Shown piece after piece: positions 33,614 through 44,086 of a stretch of 64,000 nt of DNA. Source of the stretch: Desulfonatronospira thiodismutans ASO3-1 (GTDB lineage: Bacteria > Desulfobacterota > Desulfovibrionia > Desulfovibrionales > Desulfonatronovibrionaceae); contig NZ_ACJN02000001.1 of assembly GCF_000174435.1 (NCBI RefSeq), positions 1,291,658 to 1,355,657 on the forward strand, written 5' to 3'. Position numbers and translations under genes: made by a program. How positions within the stretch are numbered: position 1 is the stretch's first letter; the number at the start of each line of letters is the position of its first letter. The notes under the pieces are model-generated. The model made no database searches and had not been told where the DNA came from. It was given only the letters and a program-made list of their open reading frames with translations.

Positions 33614-35299
33614 TTATGAGTTGGGTTTGTCGTTGTTTCTGCTTATATCCATTATCCGGGCATCAAATGCATCCATTAATCTTTGCACCCCCGGATGATT
33701 GCGCGCCTTTTCCTCTGGTGAAGCATCAAAAATCTCTGGGGCTGCTCCAGCTTGAAAAACCACCTGCATTTCTCTGCCGAAAAAACTGCCAGTCAGGGTG
33801 GACAGTTTTTTTTCGCGGCCGTTTCTTAGCAGAGCGGACCGAACATACTCTTCTTCCGGTTTAAGAGTCAGCTGATCTTTGTCAATACTGGCGCTGCATT
33901 GCTTGAGCATCCTGGCCAGAGTCATATCATCGCGGCAATGCTCCCGGCAGTAATCCAGAAAACCGTCCCAGTCTTTTTCTGTCCCGGGCGGCTTTTCTTC
34001 TTGAACCTCAGCTTTATCCTCCCCCCTGTCCTGGAATTCCTGGAAATTTTCAGTTACTACCTCAGGTTCCCCGGGAGAGCTGGATGTTTTATATTCATTA
34101 TTGAGGCTTTTTTTTTCCCCGCCTGCAGGATATTTTTTTTCTGCCGTGTTCTGCCTGGTCTCTCCCCGGGGCTGCGGCTCCGGGGCATACCCGGAAACAG
34201 GAATAAGCTCTGGCAGATAAGCCAGATTGTAAAGCATGAGTTCCAGGCTGATTCCCGGTTCGTAACTGCCCAGTATGCTTTTGCGGCTTTCCAGGACCAT
34301 CTGCCACCCGGCATGAATGGTTGAGGCCGCAAACATGCCGGCCATTTCCCGCCACTTTTCAACCTCTTCCGCCGGCAGGTCCAGGACTTTTCCAGCCTCC
34401 TGACCACCCTGGGAAAGAAGAAACATATTACGCCAGCACTGGGCCATTTCCTGCAGGAAAAAACCAAGATCCAGACCCTGTTCCAGGAGATAATTGACCA
34501 TCTCGTGCAGCCGGACCAGGTCCTGATCCAGGATATGCTGCATCAGGCGCAGAAAAAGCTCCTGATCCGCAAGTCCCAGGACCCGGCGGACATCCGCGGT
34601 CTTCAGCCCCTCGTCTCCCAGGGCCAGCACCTGGCCCAGCATGGACATGCTGTCCCGGACACTGCCGGATCCGCGGCGCGTCAAAAGATGCACTGCTTCC
34701 TTTTCGTAGGATACCCCTTCGGTGTCCAGGACAAAGCAAAGATGCGCAAAAAGCTCGCCGTGGGTCAGGCGTTTGAAAACATAATGCTGGCACCTGCTGA
34801 TCACTGTGGCCGGAAACTTTTCCGGAGCAGTAGTGGCCATGATGAATACACAGTGGGCTGGGGGTTCTTCCAGGGTCTTGAGCAGGGCGTTGAACGCCGA
34901 TGTGGACAGCATATGGGCCTCGTCAATAATGACCACCTTGTACCTGCCGCTCATGGGAGAATAGGCCACATCCTCGCGCAGCTTGCGTACGTTGTCCACG
35001 CCGGTATGCGAAGCAGCATCTATTTCCCATACATCCGGTGAAGCACCCCTGGTTATCTGCTCGCAGCTTGAACACTGGTTGCAGGGCTCAGGGGCAGGCC
35101 CATTGTAGCAGTTTATGGCTTTGGACAAAATCCGGGCCAGGGTGGTCTTGCCCACCCCCCTGGTGCCGCTGAACAGATAGGCGTGGGAAGGCCTGTCCTG
35201 CCCCGCCGCCCGGGACAGAATGCTCTTGATGAAATCCTGTCCCGCCACCTGGGCGAAATTCTGCGGTCTATATCTGGCTGTAAGTCCTGCCTTGGCCAT
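33614..35299 (-). CDS. dnaX: DNA polymerase III subunits gamma/tau
   Basis: A 561-residue clamp-loader ATPase. Domain I shows [14 protein letters not shown], Walker [15 protein letters not shown], a Cys4 zinc site ([18 protein letters not shown]), Walker [11 protein letters not shown] and the SRC sensor-1 region. Domains II-III follow to about residue 375. A charged, low-complexity linker then leads to a tau-specific tail. Two poly-A runs lie exactly at the domain III/tau boundary: 8 A at 34133-34140 and 9 A at 34108-34116. A -1 shift on either run ends at the same TAA (34098-34100), giving a roughly 400-residue gamma-like form. First gene of dnaX-ybaB-recR. Confidence 0.95.
   Translation of the reverse strand: MAKAGLTARYRPQNFAQVAGQDFIKSILSRAAGQDRPSHAYLFSGTRGVGKTTLARILSKAINCYNGPAPEPCNQCSSCEQITRGASPDVWEIDAASHTGVDNVRKLREDVAYSPMSGRYKVVIIDEAHMLSTSAFNALLKTLEEPPAHCVFIMATTAPEKFPATVISRCQHYVFKRLTHGELFAHLCFVLDTEGVSYEKEAVHLLTRRGSGSVRDSMSMLGQVLALGDEGLKTADVRRVLGLADQELFLRLMQHILDQDLVRLHEMVNYLLEQGLDLGFFLQEMAQCWRNMFLLSQGGQEAGKVLDLPAEEVEKWREMAGMFAASTIHAGWQMVLESRKSILGSYEPGISLELMLYNLAYLPELIPVSGYAPEPQPRGETRQNTAEKKYPAGGEKKSLNNEYKTSSSPGEPEVVTENFQEFQDRGEDKAEVQEEKPPGTEKDWDGFLDYCREHCRDDMTLARMLKQCSASIDKDQLTLKPEEEYVRSALLRNGREKKLSTLTGSFFGREMQVVFQAGAAPEIFDASPEEKARNHPGVQRLMDAFDARIMDISRNNDKPNS
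34098..34140 (-). promoter_or_regulatory. dnaX: Candidate frameshift/slippage site making the gamma form of DnaX
   Basis: On the coding strand the order is GAAAAAAAATAT, 16 nt, then GAAAAAAAAAGCC, then CTCAATAA. In frame 0 this reads [15 protein letters not shown]. After a -1 shift on the second run it reads KKKPQ and stops. Thermus dnaX uses transcript slippage on a run of nine A, and E. coli dnaX a -1 frameshift on A6G, so both precedents fit. Confidence 0.65.
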
Positions 35300-35437
35300 A
35301 TCAATCTTCCCGGTTTAAAGCCTGCCTGTCAGGCCTGAATCAAATCCCTGCCCTGCCTTCCGGCACTTTCTCCCCATCTTCCCCTCTTCCTTATTCCTCA
35401 TTCCGCATTCCGCATTCATCATTTCTTCTTTCCATAC

Positions 35438-36361
35438 CTATATCTCATAGTCATACAGCCATTCAGCGTACTTCATGTTTTCCCCGCGGACTATCTTGAA
35501 GTATTCGCTCTGGAAAAGCAGGGTGTTGGGTCCGGCCTTGCCCTGACCGATGGTCCTGCGGTCCACTTCCCTGATGGGGGTGACTTCTGCCGCGGTACCG
35601 CAGAAAAAGGCCTCATCAGCCATGTAAAGCTCATCACGGGTAAAACGCTGCTCTGTTACTTCATACCCCATGTCCCGGGCCATGGTAATTATGGAATCCC
35701 TGGTAATGCCCCCCAGGATGGAACCCAGGGGTGGAGTCTTGAGCTTGCCGTGCTTGACCAGGAAAATGTTTTCTCCGGTGGCCTCGGATACGTATCCGTC
35801 CACATCCAGCATCAGGGCCTCGTCATATCCGTCAGCTTTGGCCTCTCTTTTGGCCAGCACCGAGTTGACATAGTTGCCCGCCACCTTGGCCTTGGTCATC
35901 ATGACATTTACATGGTGCCGGGTAAAGCTTGATGTCCTGACCCGGATGCCGCTTTGCAGGGCGTCCTCTCCAAGATAAGTACCCCAGGGCCAGGTGGCTA
36001 TAATGACCCTGATGGAATTTTCCCCGGGATGTACTCCCATGGCCCCGTCCCCTATGAAGGCCAGGGGCCGGATATATCCCTGGTCCATTTTGTTGGCCTT
36101 GAGGGTGTCGACTATGGCCTGACAGATTGCCTCCTCTGTAAAGGGAATTTCCATTTCCACTGTCCTGGCGGAATTAAAAAGCCGCTCCACATGTTCTTCC
36201 AGGCGAAAAAGGGCTGAAGTGCCGTCTTTGCACTTGTAGCTTCGGATGCCCTCAAAAACCCCCACTCCGTAATGCAGTGTGTGCGTTAGCACGTGCACCC
36301 TGGCCTCGTCCCACGGCACCAGTTGCCCGTCAAACCAGATATTCTCGGTCTTCTGAATCAT
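35438..36361 (-). CDS. ilvE: Branched-chain amino acid aminotransferase
   Basis: A 307-residue class IV PLP aminotransferase that makes valine, leucine and isoleucine from their 2-keto acids. Diagnostic segments are [34 protein letters not shown] (with the PLP lysine), [23 protein letters not shown] and [11 protein letters not shown]. The length is the usual one. GGGGGAG precedes the start. It lies 138 nt upstream of dnaX on the same strand and may be expressed on its own; the gap between them is pyrimidine-rich with CATTCCGCATTCCGCATTC repeats. Confidence 0.93.
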   Translation of the reverse strand: MIQKTENIWFDGQLVPWDEARVHVLTHTLHYGVGVFEGIRSYKCKDGTSALFRLEEHVERLFNSARTVEMEIPFTEEAICQAIVDTLKANKMDQGYIRPLAFIGDGAMGVHPGENSIRVIIATWPWGTYLGEDALQSGIRVRTSSFTRHHVNVMMTKAKVAGNYVNSVLAKREAKADGYDEALMLDVDGYVSEATGENIFLVKHGKLKTPPLGSILGGITRDSIITMARDMGYEVTEQRFTRDELYMADEAFFCGTAAEVTPIREVDRRTIGQGKAGPNTLLFQSEYFKIVRGENMKYAEWLYDYEI

Positions 36362-36443
36362 ATCTCCCCCTTGATTTCATTTATTTATCGGCAGAGGCAG
36401 GCCTTGCCTCACGCATTGGCTTACTTCCAACCCCGCATAATCT
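36362..36443. other. Short spacer upstream of ilvE
   Basis: No gene or promoter was recognised. The sequence leads into the repeat element starting at 36444, so the ilvE promoter must lie in this short spacer or within the repeat. Confidence 0.3.
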
Positions 36444-36776
36444 AAAGCGGGCTTTGCCCGCAACCCAATAAAGAAAAGAGCTATTTGACAGGATTAACAG
36501 GATTAAGAGATTGATTAAGAGAAAAATCATTTTGTCCTGGCCGGAAGCCAGGCCAAAAGGTTATCACTCCAGCACTCACTTTTTTCCGGCACTCATGAAT
36601 GCCAGAAGAAAGTGAGTGCTGGATGACTAATGCAATCTGCGGCTTCCGGCTTGCCCTGTGAAATTCCGAAGGACAGCGCAGCTGATTTCACCGGGGCCGC
36701 TGATTGCTTATCCTGTCAATCCTGTTAATCCTGTCTAAGTTTCTTGTTTTTTGTGACATGGTCTCAGGAGTAAGTC
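36444..36776 (+). repeat. ~330-bp four-copy element, copy B
   Basis: The fullest clean copy, with no micro-palindrome inserts. In order it has the GCGGGC/GCCCGC end, GACAGGATTAACAGGATTAA, CTGGCCGGAAGCCAGG, the CCAGCACTCACTTTT hairpin, the GTGAAAT (36658-36664) / ATTTCAC (36685-36691) hairpin with loop TCCGAAGGACAGC, then TCCTGTTAATCCTGTC and CAGGAGTAAGTC. It serves as the reference for the inserts seen in copies C and D. Confidence 0.78.
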
Positions 36777-36933
36777 TAATTCATCGATCCACGCCTGCCC
36801 CCGCCATGTACCCGACAACGCCCTGCAATCCATCAATCCTTGAATTCCCCAATCCCCAAATTCCAGAATCCCTGAATTCCTAAATTCCCCAATCCCCCAA
36901 TCCCATAATCCCATAATCCCTGAATCTAAAATC
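36777..36933. repeat. AATTCCCCAATCCC tandem repeat after der
   Basis: From about 36830 to 36927 degenerate units of AATCC(C/T)(T/C)(A/G)AATTCCC repeat about ten times, ending just before the der stop codon. The same kind of unit is inserted in frame in the kinase at 8551-8685. No hairpin is formed. Confidence 0.6.
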
Positions 36934-38241
36934 CTACTTATGACTGCCCCTGAAAAACAGTTTAACCGGAGTCACATCCAGTCCCAGGCTCTTGCGGATC
37001 TGTTTTTCCAGATACCTGGCATAAGCCGGCTTTATTAAGCCTGGATCATTTACGAAAAAAACAAATTCCGGGGGGCTGGTCCCGGGCTGGGTCAGGTAGT
37101 ATATCTTGGCCCGGCGTCCCTTGACCAGCGGGGGCTGATGCGCCTGCACCGCATCCCGGACCAGTCTGTTCAGCTCGCCTGTACCCACCCGGACCCGGGA
37201 CTGTCCCAGCACCTTTTCCGCCAGGGGAATAAGGCCACCAAGGCCGGCCCGGGTGATGCACGAGGTATAGATTACCGGTGCATGAGCGCAAAAGGCCAGT
37301 TCGTCCTGAAAATACCTTTTGAGTTTGCCCAGGTCTTTCCTGGGAATCTGATCCACCTTGTTCACCACGATCACCAAGGGTATCTTTTCCCGCTCCAGAA
37401 AGGACAACAGCTTCTTGTCCTGGGCCACCATCCCGGAAAGGGCGTCCAGGACCAAAAGAGCCACATCGGATCTCTGACAGCTCCTTATGGCCCGCAGGGC
37501 ACTGAATCTTTCCAGGTCGTCGCTTATGGTGGTCTTTCGCCTCACCCCGGCGGTATCGATGAAAACGTAACGTTTATCACCCTTTTCCAGGATCACGTCC
37601 ACGCAGTCCCTGGTGGTCCCGGCCCTGGAACTCACCAGCACTCTTTCCTGTCCAAGCAGTGTATTCACCAGGGAAGACTTCCCCACGTTGGGTCGTCCCA
37701 GCAGAGAAAGGCGCAGATGTGCAGCCTGATCCTCCGGTTCTTCATGAGCCGGGAGACTGGATTCAATGGCCTCCTGCAGCACAGGCATATTATACCCGTG
37801 GGCCGCTGAAACCATGTTCATGTCAAAGCCCAGGGAATAAAAATCACCTTCCACCAGGGCCGCCCTTTCTTCGCCGTCCACCTTGTTCACCACCAGCCTT
37901 ACCGGCCTGCGGCTCTGCCTGAGCATGGCGGCCAGCTGTTCATCCAGAGCCGTAACTCCAGCACTTCCGTCCACCATGAAAAGAATCAGGTCTGCGCTGT
38001 GCATTGCTTCCCGGACCTGCTCGTAAATCTCTTCTTCCAGCTGAGCTCCCTGTTCCAGCACCAGCCCCCCGGTATCCACCAGGGTATAATCCCTGGTACG
38101 CCCCTGCACGCGACCGTACAGACTGTCCCTGGTCACTCCGGGGCGATCGTGGACCATGGCCTTGTTCTGGCGCAGCAGGCGGTTGAACAGTGTGGACTTG
38201 CCTACATTGGGACGTCCGACTATGACGACAAAAGGCAGCAT
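36934..38241 (-). CDS. der: Ribosome assembly GTPase Der (EngA)
   Basis: A 435-residue protein with two tandem GTPase domains (P-loops GRPNVGKSTLFNRL and GRPNVGKSSLVNTL; NKVDGEE and NKVDQIPR; SSRAGTTRD switch) and a C-terminal KH-like domain (KIYYLTQPGTSPPEFVFFVNDP). Der is essential for 50S assembly. The frame extends to 38262, but family members begin right before the first P-loop, so I place the start at the ATG at 38241. No strong ribosome site is visible at either start. It lies 99 nt from mtnA on the same strand. Confidence 0.93.
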   Translation of the reverse strand: MLPFVVIVGRPNVGKSTLFNRLLRQNKAMVHDRPGVTRDSLYGRVQGRTRDYTLVDTGGLVLEQGAQLEEEIYEQVREAMHSADLILFMVDGSAGVTALDEQLAAMLRQSRRPVRLVVNKVDGEERAALVEGDFYSLGFDMNMVSAAHGYNMPVLQEAIESSLPAHEEPEDQAAHLRLSLLGRPNVGKSSLVNTLLGQERVLVSSRAGTTRDCVDVILEKGDKRYVFIDTAGVRRKTTISDDLERFSALRAIRSCQRSDVALLVLDALSGMVAQDKKLLSFLEREKIPLVIVVNKVDQIPRKDLGKLKRYFQDELAFCAHAPVIYTSCITRAGLGGLIPLAEKVLGQSRVRVGTGELNRLVRDAVQAHQPPLVKGRRAKIYYLTQPGTSPPEFVFFVNDPGLIKPAYARYLEKQIRKSLGLDVTPVKLFFRGSHK

Positions 38242-38339
38242 AAATACCCGGCAACCCGGCATGGGTCAGTTAAAAAAGGGAGGGGATGGAAGTGGTTGAT
38301 ATTCATCTCTGTTCCTTAAAATGAAAGGCAAAATAACCC

Positions 38340-39350
38340 TCAGGCCATCTCCCCGGGGGCGAAAACCCCTTTCTCCGTGATGATTCCGGTGATGAGTTCA
38401 TGCGGGGTGACATCAAAGGCGTAATTGTATACCTGCACGTCCGGGGGCACAATCATCTGTCCGGTCATGCATTTAACTTCGGCCGGATCTCTTTGTTCTA
38501 TGGGAATATCCTCACCGGAAGATGTCTGCACATCGAAAGTGGAAAACGGGGCGGCAACGTAGAAAGGTATCCCGTGCCTGCGGGCCATGACCGCCACTGT
38601 GTAGGTCCCGATCTTGTTGGCGGTGTCCCCGTTGGCTGCTATCCGGTCCGCCCCCACCACCACCTTGTGCACCAGCCCCTTGTGCATGAGCAGGCCGCAG
38701 GCATTGTCGCAGGCCACCCTTACCGGGATGTTGTCCCGGGCCAGTTCGTAAGCCGTGAGCCTGGCTCCCTGCAGAAACGGCCTGGTCTCGTTGGCAATGA
38801 CCCGGATATCCTTGCCCTGCTCCACAGCAGAGCGCACCACCCCAAGAGCGGTGCCGTAGCCCCCTGTGGCCAGGGCCCCGGCGTTGCAGTGGGTCATGAC
38901 CGTATCCCCGGAAAAAATAAGATCCCGGCCATGAGCGCCTATCATTTTATTGATCCTGATGTCCTCTTCATGCACGTGCAGGGCCTCGGGCAGCCAGAAC
39001 TCAGCCAGCTGCGCCGGAGAGAAAAAACTGCCGGATCTCCATGCATGCCGCATGCCCCGCACGGCCCAGGCCAGGTTGGCCGCTGTGGGCCTGGCATGCT
39101 CAATGGTCTGCAGGCTTTTCTCCAGGTCCTCTTCCCAGTTGGAGCTCCCCCTGGCCTCCAGAGCAGCCAGCACGCAGCCGTAAGCCGCGGTCACCCCAAT
39201 GGCCGGGGCCCCGCGGATGACCATCTGCTGCAGGGCATAGACTATATCCTGCGTCCCTGCACACTTGAACCACTGCTCACTGTCAGGCAGATACCTCTGG
39301 TCCAGAAGCATCAGCACACTCTGCTTTTCATCAAAATATACATGCTGCAC
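38340..39350 (-). CDS. mtnA: S-methyl-5-thioribose-1-phosphate isomerase
   Basis: A 336-residue enzyme of methionine salvage that converts methylthioribose-1-phosphate to methylthioribulose-1-phosphate. Family motifs include [17 protein letters not shown], the catalytic Cys in [31 protein letters not shown] and the catalytic Asp in [12 protein letters not shown]. It starts at GTG three bases after the gatB stop codon, so the two genes are translationally coupled. Other salvage genes are not in the window. In some bacteria this family acts in a parallel 5-deoxyribose route, which cannot be excluded. Confidence 0.92.
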   Translation of the reverse strand: MQHVYFDEKQSVLMLLDQRYLPDSEQWFKCAGTQDIVYALQQMVIRGAPAIGVTAAYGCVLAALEARGSSNWEEDLEKSLQTIEHARPTAANLAWAVRGMRHAWRSGSFFSPAQLAEFWLPEALHVHEEDIRINKMIGAHGRDLIFSGDTVMTHCNAGALATGGYGTALGVVRSAVEQGKDIRVIANETRPFLQGARLTAYELARDNIPVRVACDNACGLLMHKGLVHKVVVGADRIAANGDTANKIGTYTVAVMARRHGIPFYVAAPFSTFDVQTSSGEDIPIEQRDPAEVKCMTGQMIVPPDVQVYNYAFDVTPHELITGIITEKGVFAPGEMA

Positions 39351-39353
39351 GGT

Positions 39354-40784
39354 TCAGCCCAGCTTGCGGTTTATCAGTTCGTTGACCAGTCCGGGATTGG
39401 CCTGGCCTTTAGTCTTTTTCATAACCTGGCCCACAAAAAAACTCATGAGTTTCTTGCGTCCCTGCTGATATTTCTGCACTTCGTCCGGATTTTCGCTTAT
39501 GACTTCGTCCACAACCCGCTCCAGCTCCCCGGAGTCGGAAATCTGGCCCAGACCCTTGTCCTGAACCAGCTTCTCCGGGTCGGACCCGCTTGCGAACACC
39601 TCCGGGAATAAGGACTTGGCTATCTTGTTGCTTATGGTTCCCTCATCCACCATGCGCACCAGCTTGGCCAGAAGTCCCGGACTGAAGCCGGACTCTTTGA
39701 TGCTCGTTGCGGCCTGGTTCAGCTCCCTTAAAAGCTCGGTCATGACCCAGTTGCTTATCTTCTTGGGCTGGGCATAAAGCCTTGTGCACTCCTCGAAAAA
39801 ATCCGCCAGGTCACGCTCAGAAGTAAGGACCTGGGAATCCTCATGGGGCAGCTCATACTGGCTGATGAACCTGGCCAGCCTGGCCATGGGCAGTTCCGGC
39901 AGTTCTTTTTTGAGCCTCAGGGTCCAGTCCCGGTCCACCAGCAGGGGCACCAGGTCCGGGTCCGGAAAATAGCGGTAGTCGTGAGCCTCTTCCTTGCCGC
40001 GCATGGATACGGTAATTCCCCTGTCCGGGTCAAAGAGCCTGGTTTCCTGGATCACCTCTTCTTTGTCCTCCAGAATATCCATCTGCCGGGACACTTCGTA
40101 CTCCAGGGCCTTTTGTACGTTTCTAAAAGAATTCAGGTTCTTGATCTCGGTGCGGGTGCCCAACTCATTCTTTCCCCTGGGACGAATGGACACGTTGGCG
40201 TCACAACGAAAACTGCCCTCTTCCATATTGCCGTCGGAAATATCCAGGTAGCGCAGGATGGAGCGCAGGGCCTTGAGATAGGCAGCTGCTTCTTCGGGAC
40301 TTCGCATATCCGGCTCCGAAACTATCTCCATAAGGGGCACTCCGGTGCGGTTCAAGTCCACGTAGCTGAGGCCCTCCGAGTGGGAATGGATGGATTTGCC
40401 GGCGTCCTCTTCCATGTGAATTCTGGTTATGCCTACATCCTTTTCCCGGTTTTGGGCCAGAATTTTTATATGGCCGTGTTCCGCCAGGGGCTGGTCATAC
40501 TGGGAAATCTGGTATCCCTTGGGCAGATCCGGGTAGAAATAATTCTTCCTGGCGAACACCGAGCGTTCATTGACCCGGCAATCCAGGGCCAGGGCCATTT
40601 TTACGGCGAACTCCACGGCTCTTTTGTTGAGCACCGGCAGCACCCCGGGCATGCCGGTACATATGGGGCAGGTATTGGTATTTGGGTCATTGCCGAACTG
40701 CGTGGAACAGGAACAAAATATCTTGGACCGGGTCTTGAGCTGGGCATGCACCTCAAGACCGATTACAGTTTCATAGTCGCTCAT
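39354..40784 (-). CDS. gatB: Aspartyl/glutamyl-tRNA(Asn/Gln) amidotransferase subunit B
   Basis: A 476-residue subunit of the GatCAB complex, which amidates misacylated Glu-tRNA(Gln) or Asp-tRNA(Asn). The signature [18 protein letters not shown] opens the protein; [15 protein letters not shown] follows with zinc-site cysteines, and [15 protein letters not shown] and [20 protein letters not shown] lie in the middle. The C-terminal tRNA-binding YqeY-like tail is complete. AAGGA precedes the start. gatA and gatC are not nearby. mtnA follows directly. Confidence 0.95.
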   Translation of the reverse strand: MSDYETVIGLEVHAQLKTRSKIFCSCSTQFGNDPNTNTCPICTGMPGVLPVLNKRAVEFAVKMALALDCRVNERSVFARKNYFYPDLPKGYQISQYDQPLAEHGHIKILAQNREKDVGITRIHMEEDAGKSIHSHSEGLSYVDLNRTGVPLMEIVSEPDMRSPEEAAAYLKALRSILRYLDISDGNMEEGSFRCDANVSIRPRGKNELGTRTEIKNLNSFRNVQKALEYEVSRQMDILEDKEEVIQETRLFDPDRGITVSMRGKEEAHDYRYFPDPDLVPLLVDRDWTLRLKKELPELPMARLARFISQYELPHEDSQVLTSERDLADFFEECTRLYAQPKKISNWVMTELLRELNQAATSIKESGFSPGLLAKLVRMVDEGTISNKIAKSLFPEVFASGSDPEKLVQDKGLGQISDSGELERVVDEVISENPDEVQKYQQGRKKLMSFFVGQVMKKTKGQANPGLVNELINRKLG

Positions 40785-40923
40785 GGTTCATCCTTGAGTA
40801 TCTGGAGTGGGAAATAACACTTGCTAAAGCCGGATTGAAAAAATATAACCTGTATTTTTAGCTCAGCTCCCGGCAGAAGTCAAAACCAACTTCAGGGGGG
40901 TCTTTGCAACCAAAGGAGAAGAC

Positions 40924-41973
40924 ATGAAAATACTCGTCACCGGGACCGCCGGATTCATCGGTTTCAGGCTGGCCCTTGCACTGGTGGAGAAGGGTTTTGA
41001 AGTGGTAGGCCTGGACAACATAAATGACTACTACGACGTCCAGGTCAAGTACGGCCGCCTCCGGGAATCCGGGTTTCAGGAGCCGTATGACTACGGCCGC
41101 CTGTATCATTCGGATAAGTATCCGGGACTTTCCTTTATCAGGCAAAACCTTGAAGACCGGGAAGGAATGCAAAGACTCTTCCAGGAACAGGGATTTTCCC
41201 GGGCCTGCAACCTGGCCGCCCAGGCCGGTGTGCGCTACAGCCTGACCAATCCCTATGCCTACGTGGACTCCAATCTTGTAGGCTACATAAACCTCCTGGA
41301 ATGCTGCCGGCACAACCAGGTGGAGCACCTGGTCTTTGCCAGCAGTTCCAGCGTGTACGGACTAAATGAAACACAGCCCTTTTCAGTGCACGCCAATGTG
41401 GACCATCCCATAAGCCTGTACGCCGCCAGCAAAAAAAGTAACGAGCTCATGTCCCACACCTATGCCCACCTCTACGGGCTGCCCTGCACCGGACTGCGTT
41501 TTTTCACCGTCTACGGACCCTGGGGCCGCCCGGACATGGCTCTTTTCCTGTTCACCAGGGCCATGCTGGAAGACAGGCCCATAGACGTGTTCAACCACGG
41601 CCGGATGCAGCGCGACTTTACATACATCGACGATATAGTGGAAGGGGTCATCAGGGTTCTGGACAATCCACCCGCAGGCAATCCGCACTGGGACCCCAAA
41701 AATCCCGATCCGGCTTCATCCAGCGCCCCGTACAGGCTTTACAACATAGGCAACAACAACCCTGTACAGCTCATGGACTTCATCCAGGCCCTGGAAAAGG
41801 CCCTGGGCAAAAAGGCCCAAAAAAACCTGCTGCCCCTGCAGCCAGGTGACGTGCCCAGCACTTACGCCGACGTGGACGACCTGGTCCGTGACCTGGACTA
41901 CAAACCCGAGACTTCAGTAGAAGAAGGAATTGAGCGGTTTGTAAAGTGGTACAGGGATTTTTTCCAGGCCTGA
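40924..41973 (+). CDS. NAD-dependent epimerase, UDP-glucuronate 4-epimerase-like
   Basis: A 349-residue short-chain dehydrogenase of the extended class. It has the Rossmann motif TGTAGFIG, the catalytic ASSSSVYG and YAASKKSNE (Tyr-xxx-Lys), and GLRFFTVYGPWGRPDMALFLF typical of UDP-glucuronate/galacturonate 4-epimerases. Such enzymes supply uronic acids for surface polysaccharides. GGAG lies 5 nt before the start. It is divergent from gatB across 139 nt and is not accompanied by other glycan genes, so the product's use is unknown. Confidence 0.9.
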   Translation: MKILVTGTAGFIGFRLALALVEKGFEVVGLDNINDYYDVQVKYGRLRESGFQEPYDYGRLYHSDKYPGLSFIRQNLEDREGMQRLFQEQGFSRACNLAAQAGVRYSLTNPYAYVDSNLVGYINLLECCRHNQVEHLVFASSSSVYGLNETQPFSVHANVDHPISLYAASKKSNELMSHTYAHLYGLPCTGLRFFTVYGPWGRPDMALFLFTRAMLEDRPIDVFNHGRMQRDFTYIDDIVEGVIRVLDNPPAGNPHWDPKNPDPASSSAPYRLYNIGNNNPVQLMDFIQALEKALGKKAQKNLLPLQPGDVPSTYADVDDLVRDLDYKPETSVEEGIERFVKWYRDFFQA

Positions 41974-41998
41974 TTTTTTTGCAGGACACTGACCCGGC

Positions 41999-43657
41999 TT
42001 AATCCTTGCAGCCCCTCAGATGGGCGCTTCGCAGGCGGTTGAGTACAGCCATGGCTTCCAGGGGCCTGGGCCTGGCCAGGTCCCCGTCCGGGGCAAAGGC
42101 CAGGCGGGGCAGATCATTTTCCAGCATCCGCCTGATGCGCGCCGCCGGATCCTGTATCACTTGCCCGTTTTCAGCCAGCCGGGCCAGGATGACCCCGATG
42201 GCTCTTACCTGAGAGGGATCAGCCAGTTGCTCCAGGGCCCGCAGATCCACCTCGTATCGCCCGAACAGCAAAGCATCCAGGCCGTCAGGCTTGATGACTC
42301 TTTTTCCTGGCTTGCGGCAGGGATTCAGCCTGGAAGCGTCAAGGCTTCTGGGTTTTGGACGTCCAAGGGCTGACCCGGGCTCTTGCACCCGGCCGGTTGC
42401 CCAGGTGGAAGCTATCTCCCTGGCGGAAGCAGTCACGTCTCTGGGCTTATATTCATGCATCTGGATGACGGTATCGGCATGATCGAAATAATCTCCCGAT
42501 CCTCCCATGACCAGTACCGTTGAGATACCCAGGCCGTCCCGCAACTCCCGGATACGGTCCACAAAAGGCGTAATGGGCTCTTCATCCCCGGCCACCAGCT
42601 TCTGCATCCTCTGATCCCTGATCATGAAGTTGGTGGCGGAAGTATCCTCATCCACCAGCAGCACGCTGGCTCCCATTTCCAGGGCCTCCTGCAGGGATGC
42701 CGCCTGGCTGGTGGAGCCTGAGGCCAGGTCCGTGGAAAAATCCCGGGTGGACTTGCCGTAGGGCAACTCGCTTATAAAGGGTGAGAGGTCCACGCTGTGC
42801 ACCACCCTGCCGTCCTCGGCCCTGATTTTAAGGGCCAGGGCATTGCTGACCACCCTTTCCCGGCCGTCTCCGGGGATATGATCATATACCCCGGCTTCCA
42901 CCGCCTTTAAAAGAGTGGACTTGCCGTGAAATCCCCCGCCCACTATCAGGCTGACCCCCAGGGGAATACCCAGCCCGGACAAAGCCCCGGCATTTGGGGC
43001 ATGCAGGGTCACCTGCAGGGTATCAGGCGATGAAAGTTCAACCGCGTCCTGCAAGGGCCGATCATCCACCCCGGACCTGCGGGGCAGGATGGAACCGTCC
43101 GCCAGAAAAGCGGCCAGATCCATCTCATCCAGCTGATCCCGCAGGCTCTGCTGGTCCTGGGTCACATCGCAGTGAAGCTTCAAGGCCTTCAAATCCAGAC
43201 GTCTAACAGTCACCGCACTTACCGCTTCAGGAACAGCCTCCATTAGCAGTCTTGCTGCCTGTCGCCCCAGTATGGTCCTGCCCCTGGCCGGCAGGGTGAC
43301 TGTAAATCTCAGTTCCACCCCGTCAGGAGTAAAAAGGCAGGCAGTGCGGTCGAGAACGGTCTGTTTTCCGGCATCTATGCGGATATCCCTTTCACCTTGA
43401 ACAGCCCTGGAAAAAGCCCGGGCCAGAAAATCCCTGGCTGCAACCTTCCTGGCCTCTCCCTGCAGGGCATGTTCCGGAAGGCCTGCTGTCTCCCAGGGCA
43501 CAACGGCCCTTACCCGGGACGGAGGAGCATAAGGATCACCCTGCACATAATCCACCAGGAGCCTGAACTCCCCGAAAGAATACCCGCCCTGCAGATCCTT
43601 GTAGGCCTTGTAACCCCTGCCGTCGATTCTGTCTAAAATTTCTCTGAGCTTTTGCAT
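41999..43657 (-). CDS. Predicted ATPase of the ABC class (COG3044)
   Basis: The 552-residue product matches the stand-alone ABC-class ATPase family. It has a P-loop VGGGFHGKSTLLKAVE near residues 235-250, STRDFSTDLASGSTSQAASLQEALE as the signature-like region, Walker B GASVLLVDEDTSATNFMIRD, and GDYFDHADTVIQM after it. There are no membrane segments. The cellular role of the family is not established. It is convergent with the epimerase, with 25 nt between the stop codons. Confidence 0.85.
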   Translation of the reverse strand: MQKLREILDRIDGRGYKAYKDLQGGYSFGEFRLLVDYVQGDPYAPPSRVRAVVPWETAGLPEHALQGEARKVAARDFLARAFSRAVQGERDIRIDAGKQTVLDRTACLFTPDGVELRFTVTLPARGRTILGRQAARLLMEAVPEAVSAVTVRRLDLKALKLHCDVTQDQQSLRDQLDEMDLAAFLADGSILPRRSGVDDRPLQDAVELSSPDTLQVTLHAPNAGALSGLGIPLGVSLIVGGGFHGKSTLLKAVEAGVYDHIPGDGRERVVSNALALKIRAEDGRVVHSVDLSPFISELPYGKSTRDFSTDLASGSTSQAASLQEALEMGASVLLVDEDTSATNFMIRDQRMQKLVAGDEEPITPFVDRIRELRDGLGISTVLVMGGSGDYFDHADTVIQMHEYKPRDVTASAREIASTWATGRVQEPGSALGRPKPRSLDASRLNPCRKPGKRVIKPDGLDALLFGRYEVDLRALEQLADPSQVRAIGVILARLAENGQVIQDPAARIRRMLENDLPRLAFAPDGDLARPRPLEAMAVLNRLRSAHLRGCKD

Positions 43658-44086
43658 ATAACTGTGTATTTTACCTGCTTTCAGGCACCAGACTTTTTAG
43701 ACTTACTCCTGAAACCCTGTTATAAAAAACAAGAACCACGCGCTGCGCGTGGCAGGCCTTAGACAGGATTAACCACGCCAAAGAAGCGTGGCAGGCATAG
43801 ATTGACAGGATAAGCAATCAGCGGCCCCGGTGAAATCAGCTGCGCTGTCCTTCGGAATTTCACAGGGCAAGCCGGAAGCCGCAGCAGATTGCATTAGCCA
43901 TCCAGCACTCACTTTCTTCTGGCATTCATGAGTGCCGGAAAAAAGTGAGTGCTGGAGTGATTACCTTTTGGCCTGGCTTCCGGCCAGGACAAAAATGATT
44001 TTCTCTTCATCCATCTCTTAATCCTGTTAATCCTGTCAAAAAAGCTCTTTTCTTTATTGGGTTGCGGGCAAAGTCCGCGTTAGATA
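43658..44086 (-). repeat. ~330-bp four-copy element, copy C, with two micro-palindrome inserts
   Basis: The element proper spans 43700-44081, inverted relative to copies A and B. Two small palindromes interrupt it: CCACGCG..CGCGTGGCAGGC at 43736-43757 and CCACGCC..GCGTGGCAGGC at 43773-43796. Copy B has neither, and copy D has only one in the first position. Confidence 0.78.

Noticed and set aside
40785-40923. Riboswitch upstream of gatB-mtnA or the epimerase
   Set aside because: Only 139 nt separate the divergent genes, with no SAM-riboswitch-like or other known fold apparent by eye.
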